Of a stretch of DNA of 64,000 bases, positions 60,290-64,000 are shown one piece after another. How positions within the stretch are numbered: position 1 is the first letter of the stretch; every line of letters begins with the position of its first letter. The notes under the pieces are model-generated. The model searched no databases and was not told the DNA's origin. It worked only from the letters and a program-made list of their open reading frames with translations. Position numbers and translations under genes: made by a program. The DNA lies in contig CATKYJ010000007.1 of NCBI GenBank assembly GCA_949840885.1, forward strand, positions 62,001-126,000, read 5' to 3'. This DNA comes from an uncultured Acetatifactor sp. (GTDB lineage: Bacteria > Bacillota > Clostridia > Lachnospirales > Lachnospiraceae).

Positions 60290-61951
60290 ATGAAACCCAT
60301 GACCAAAGACATCCGCAAACGTCGGCTTGTATCAATTGTGGTATTCGCGTTGATACAGGCTCTCACGCTAGTCTCGCCCTACCTGATGGGAGCCATCATA
60401 GATGATTACATTCCCGGCAGGAAGACCGGGCAGATCGCAGCGGGGATTTTCTTTTTTGTGCTGATCCCTTTCGTGACGATCCTGCTTCAGACTTTATACA
60501 ATTACCTCACCATTAAATATGTGCGGAAAAAAGGCAATGAGATAGCCCTGCAGATCATGGAACGGCTGGTGTATCAGGAGAAATCCTATTTTGACAGGGA
60601 GAACTCCCTGGAGCTCCTTTCCTATGCCAGCAAGGAGACGGTGGGGTATATCAATTTCTATATAGCGGAACTGAGTCAATATTATGTAAGCATTGTGATT
60701 GCGGCAATTGTCTTGGGCATTCTCTGCTTTCTCCACCCTGCCCTGGGGGGACTTCAGCTTTTGTATCTGCCCATAGCCTATTTCCCGGTGCGCCTGATTA
60801 TGAAGAACGTGGATCGGGAGATTCAGGCCGTGGTGGCGGAGAACGCAAAGATCAATCAGGTGAAAGGGGATATCTTCCAGGCCATCGAATTCATCAAGCT
60901 TTCCAGGCTTGAACAGAGGAAGCTGGCGGAAGTGGACCGGAAGAACCAGTCCGTCAACGGCATCTGGGGAAAGATTTCCGCCCTGGACACCCTGTGCGGC
61001 ATCTGGACCAGCGGATTTGCCACGGTGCTGTTCACCGGGCTTACTTTCGGTGCAGGGGCGATGCTTATCCTGCTTGGAGAAAGGGGCCTGCAGGTAGGCC
61101 AGCTGGTCTCCGTGATCTCCTACTGCGGCATTTACTATGCAAAGGTAAATTTCATCCAGCGTACAGTGGTAGATAAAAAGAAGAAAGAGAATGAATACAA
61201 AAACGTCTTCTCATACCTGGAACTGGAAGGGGAGCGGGAAAAGGAAAAAGGCAAGAGGCCTTTTGAACTGGCAGCAAAAATCGAATTCCGGAACTGTACA
61301 TTCGGGTACAATGAAACGGAACCTATCCTGCAGGGACTTAACATTTCCTTGGAAAAGGGAAAGTGGACAGGAATCGTGGGTGCTTCCGGAAGCGGCAAAA
61401 GTACCATGTTCGACATCATCATGAAGCTGTACGGCGTATCGGATGGGGAAGTGTATGTGGACGGCACGGACATCAACCAGATCGACTGCTTTTCCGTCCG
61501 CGGCCAGGTCACGAAGATATCCCAGAATGTCTTCCTGTTCCCCGGGACGCTGGAGGACAATCTAAGACTGGTGCGCCCTGACGCCACGCAGGAGGACATC
61601 CTCCGGGCCCTGGACTTTGCCTGCCTGAGCGACTACGTAAGCACCCTGCCGGAGGGGATCCGGACAGATGTGGGAGAAGCAGGGAAGCTGATGAGCGGCG
61701 GCGAAAAACAGCGTCTGAGCATTGCCATGGGCATCCTGCGGGACAATAAAGTCCTGCTGCTGGACGAAGTGAGTTCCAATCTGGATCCGAAAGTGGAGGA
61801 TATCCTGGCAGAACATTTCCATTCCCTGGCAGAACGTGGATATACCATCATTTCCATCAGCCACCGTATGGAATTTCTGAAATATGCAGACGTCATCTAT
61901 GAGATTAAAAAAGGACAGGCGACAGAACTTTCCCGGGGCTTTGCCAACTAG
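60290..61951 (+). CDS. ABC exporter, fused permease and ATPase
   Basis: 553 aa. Six-helix ABC membrane domain at residues ~5-285, then ATPase at ~325-553: Walker A IVGASGSGKSTMFDIIM (~358), Q-loop KISQNVFLFPGTLEDNL (~405), signature KLMSGGEKQRLSIAMG (~465), Walker B VLLLDEVSSNLDP (~488, with the catalytic Glu) and switch SISHRMEFLKYAD (~525). Peptide or lipid exporter by type. Divergent from the three-gene ABC operon. No peptidase domain or peptide precursor gene was seen beside it. Ribosome binding site AAAGGA, 11 nt away. Confidence 0.92.
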   Translation: MKPMTKDIRKRRLVSIVVFALIQALTLVSPYLMGAIIDDYIPGRKTGQIAAGIFFFVLIPFVTILLQTLYNYLTIKYVRKKGNEIALQIMERLVYQEKSYFDRENSLELLSYASKETVGYINFYIAELSQYYVSIVIAAIVLGILCFLHPALGGLQLLYLPIAYFPVRLIMKNVDREIQAVVAENAKINQVKGDIFQAIEFIKLSRLEQRKLAEVDRKNQSVNGIWGKISALDTLCGIWTSGFATVLFTGLTFGAGAMLILLGERGLQVGQLVSVISYCGIYYAKVNFIQRTVVDKKKKENEYKNVFSYLELEGEREKEKGKRPFELAAKIEFRNCTFGYNETEPILQGLNISLEKGKWTGIVGASGSGKSTMFDIIMKLYGVSDGEVYVDGTDINQIDCFSVRGQVTKISQNVFLFPGTLEDNLRLVRPDATQEDILRALDFACLSDYVSTLPEGIRTDVGEAGKLMSGGEKQRLSIAMGILRDNKVLLLDEVSSNLDPKVEDILAEHFHSLAERGYTIISISHRMEFLKYADVIYEIKKGQATELSRGFAN

Positions 61952-62043
61952 CGTAAGCCCCGGATTTTTCCGTTCGCCCATCCTGTGCTGTATGCTGCTT
62001 CTATATCCGGTCTTTCAGCCCTTGCCTTTCGTCTTTCAGGCCT

Positions 62044-62826
62044 TTAGTCTTTCAGCATCAGATTGCGGAAATACTGAATGGTATAGTCGATTCCCTTTTC
62101 GCCCAGCTCTCCTGTCCAGTTGGCGGAATGGGGCTCGATGCTTAAGCCCTTGTCATATCCCTTGGCGTACAGGATGGCCAGGAAAGCGCCCCAGTTGGTC
62201 TGGTCCATGCCTGCGGGCGGGTCGTCGTAGTGCTCCCCATTTATGATCAGAGTGCCTTTCAGATGCACATGCAGGAAACGGTCTCCCCAATCCCTGGCCT
62301 CCTGGAGATAGTCTCCTCCTGCGCAAATGCAGTGGGAGGGATCATATTTAATGTAGAGATCCTTTAAGTATCCCATGATCAGGGTGTATGCCATAGGGTC
62401 GCAGACGAAATTATTCCATCTGCAGTTGTACACCGCAATCTTCACTCCCTTTTCCTTTCCGTAGGCGATCAGCTTCTCGAAATAGGATATGGCCAAAGTG
62501 CAGTTCTCATAATAAGACAGCTCCTCCACCTTGTTGCAGCCCGTAATGTATACGCCGCAGTCCAGCAGAGACGCCGCGTCAATAAGCTTATATTCCAGTT
62601 CCAGCTCTTCTTCCCGGATGCCGTCCTTGCAGATCCGGTCGCTTCCCCATCTGCCTACAGCGCCCACGGGCATCTCATATCTTAAGCTTCTCTCCCGGAT
62701 GGTCTCCACATTGTCCAGAAACTCCTGGGCTCTGTCATTGACATCTACTTCGATGAACGCCATGCCCCGCTCCTTTGCGCTCCGGAAATCATTCTCTTCA
62801 AACCATGCGATTCTTCCAAGCTTCAT
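62044..62826 (-). CDS. Sugar phosphate isomerase/epimerase (AP endonuclease 2 TIM-barrel family)
   Basis: 260 aa. TIM-barrel of the xylose isomerase-like group: MAFIEVDVNDRAQEFLDNV (~22), CGVYITGCNKVEELSYYENC (~90), KIAVYNCRWNNFVCDP (~128), YIKYDPSHCICAGGDYLQ (~158; metal-binding Asp/His), FLHVHLKGTLIINGEHYDDP (~187) and LSIEPHSANW (~234; metal-binding Glu). AGGAG lies 7 nt before the ATG. Follows the dehydrogenase gene (to 62968) by 141 bp on the same strand, suggesting a shared inositol- or sugar-degradation function. Confidence 0.88.
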   Translation of the reverse strand: MKLGRIAWFEENDFRSAKERGMAFIEVDVNDRAQEFLDNVETIRERSLRYEMPVGAVGRWGSDRICKDGIREEELELEYKLIDAASLLDCGVYITGCNKVEELSYYENCTLAISYFEKLIAYGKEKGVKIAVYNCRWNNFVCDPMAYTLIMGYLKDLYIKYDPSHCICAGGDYLQEARDWGDRFLHVHLKGTLIINGEHYDDPPAGMDQTNWGAFLAILYAKGYDKGLSIEPHSANWTGELGEKGIDYTIQYFRNLMLKD

Positions 62827-62967
62827 CTTTCTGCTCCTTTCTTATCCTTTCTCTTTCTGACAAAACAGCCAGCCTTTCGGCATCCATCACCGGCAAAACG
62901 GTATCCTATGATGAGCGCTTCCAGGCTGGCCGCTGTCTTACCATGCTATCCTTTATCCGGATGCAAA

Positions 62968-64000
62968 TTAGTCAAAAAATACAGGTTTCCCGGTCTTTCC
63001 GGACTCGTAGATGGCCTCCAGGATCTGGGTCACTACCATGGCCTGTCTGGGCTCCACGGTCAGAGGCTCACCGTTTACTACAGCATTATAGAATACTCTC
63101 TGCTCGATATCCTCAGCGTTCTCTGTCTTTCCGTCAAAGAATGCCGCGCCGCCTGCTGCCAACTCGGGCTTCTCCACGCACTGTCTGCCGTAGTTTACAC
63201 GGTTGATGCGGAGTCCGTCCAGCATATCCGCTCCCGCCTTGGTACCGCACAGGGAGGTTTTGGCCTCATTCACATCCAGGGTATTCAGGGCCCAGGAGGA
63301 CTCCAGGACGATGGTGGCGCCATTCTTCATCCGGACGAATCCAAAAGCGGAATCCTCTACCGTATAAGTCTCCGGATCCCAGTCGCCCCAGGCATTGCCG
63401 GTGTCCCCTTTCTGATCCGCAAGTTTGCGGTATACGGAGCCTACCACCATTTCAGGCTCGTAATTGTCCATCATCCACAAGGTCAGATCCAGAGCATGGG
63501 TTCCGATGTCGATGAGGGGACCGCCGCCCTGCTTCTCCGCATCCAGGAACACACCCCAGGTGGGAACCGCTCTCCTGCGGATGGCATGGGCCTTTGCGTA
63601 ATAAATCTCTCCCAGATCTCCGTTCATGCAGGCTCTCTTCAGATAAGCGGAATCCCCGCGGTAACGGCTCTGATATCCAATGGTAAGGATTTTGCCTGTG
63701 CGCTCTGCAGTCTCCACCATTTTCTTTGCCTCTGCAAAGGTCTTCGCCATGGGCTTCTCGCACATAACGTTCTTGCCGGCTTCCATGGCGGCAATGCTCA
63801 CGGGCGCGTGCACGCTGTTGGACGTCAGCACGTAGACAGCCTCCACATCCTCTTTGATGAGTTCATTGTAGTCCGTGTACACCCTTGCGTCCTCTGTGCC
63901 GTACTCTTCCTTTGCTTTCTGGGCTCTCTCCTCGATCAGGTCACAGAACGCCACGATCTCAAAGTTCCCGTTCTTCTTCATGGCGGGAAGATGCTTTGCG
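62968..64000 (-). CDS. Gfo/Idh/MocA family oxidoreductase (5' end outside window)
   Basis: The frame remains open to the window edge; the first visible residues AKHLPAMKKNGNFEIVAFCDL show that the dinucleotide-binding G-x-G-x-x-G motif lies just outside. Seen inside: AVYVLTSNSVHAPVSIAAMEAG, KNVMCEKPMAKTFAEAKKM (the conserved EKP) and the C-terminal alpha/beta domain with GGGPLIDIGTHALDLTLWMM (~170; catalytic His). NAD(P)-dependent dehydrogenase of a sugar or inositol. Its neighbour is a sugar isomerase-like gene. Confidence 0.93.
   Translation of the reverse strand, partial: AKHLPAMKKNGNFEIVAFCDLIEERAQKAKEEYGTEDARVYTDYNELIKEDVEAVYVLTSNSVHAPVSIAAMEAGKNVMCEKPMAKTFAEAKKMVETAERTGKILTIGYQSRYRGDSAYLKRACMNGDLGEIYYAKAHAIRRRAVPTWGVFLDAEKQGGGPLIDIGTHALDLTLWMMDNYEPEMVVGSVYRKLADQKGDTGNAWGDWDPETYTVEDSAFGFVRMKNGATIVLESSWALNTLDVNEAKTSLCGTKAGADMLDGLRINRVNYGRQCVEKPELAAGGAAFFDGKTENAEDIEQRVFYNAVVNGEPLTVEPRQAMVVTQILEAIYESGKTGKPVFFD

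Noticed and set aside
1-64000. CRISPR arrays, tRNA and rRNA genes
   Set aside because: No regularly spaced repeats of CRISPR type, no tRNA-like T-loop/CCA context and no rRNA sequence were seen on either strand; without a dedicated search a single tRNA could be missed.

Overview
The window is chromosomal DNA from a low-GC-phylum Gram-positive anaerobe, most likely a member of the Lachnospiraceae (Clostridia). The evidence is the glgC-glgD pair, the conserved Firmicutes operon yicC-remA-gmk-rpoZ-rimO-pgsA-cinA followed by recA-recX-rny, sporulation-family genes (a Spo0A-type DNA-binding protein, a SpoIIM-like protein, a SpoVB-like flippase), KTSC, RemA and FloA proteins, strong AGGAGG ribosome binding sites and a GAAC-N4-GTTC SOS box. 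Species cannot be fixed from sequence alone. No rRNA, tRNA, CRISPR array or replication origin was seen.

Layout. 1-7.3 kb: a BMP-type protein with a ParB-like front end, glycogen genes glgD/glgC, then a sensor kinase and LytTR regulator that bracket nfeD and floA. 7.3-11.9 kb: an A+T-rich accessory island with a 974-aa TPR protein carrying a TIR/DUF4062-like alpha/beta domain and a small unknown partner. It is framed by two 79-bp direct repeats and abuts a decayed Rpn-family transposase into which a three-hairpin element has inserted. 11.9-23.8 kb: a 12-gene A+T-rich exopolysaccharide cluster, all on the minus strand, with one frameshifted gene. 24.2-32.4 kb: a TetM-like GTPase fused to a NYN nuclease domain, a YfhO-type membrane protein and a large surface protein behind a c-di-GMP-I riboswitch. 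33-38.9 kb: an alpha-amylase fragment, a TPP riboswitch with thiT, a PadR/HAAS-DUF4097 pair, KTSC, an ECF sigma factor and DAHP synthase. 38.9-50.6 kb: a SpoIIM-like gene, an aspartate aminotransferase and the housekeeping operons. 50.8-64 kb: an NFACT protein, glgA with a SpoVB-like flippase, a receiver-less Spo0A, holA, an ABC locus and two sugar-catabolism genes, the last cut by the window edge.

How the parts work together. GlgC/GlgD make ADP-glucose, which GlgA polymerises from a separate locus 50 kb away. The polysaccharide cluster supplies glycosyltransferases, a polymerase and a flippase but has no recognisable initiating phosphosugar transferase, so initiation must come from elsewhere. 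The c-di-GMP riboswitch ties the surface protein to the motile/sessile decision. The TPR island, bounded by repeats and next to mobile-element debris, is the best candidate for an undescribed (possibly defence) system; this function is inferred from architecture and context only.
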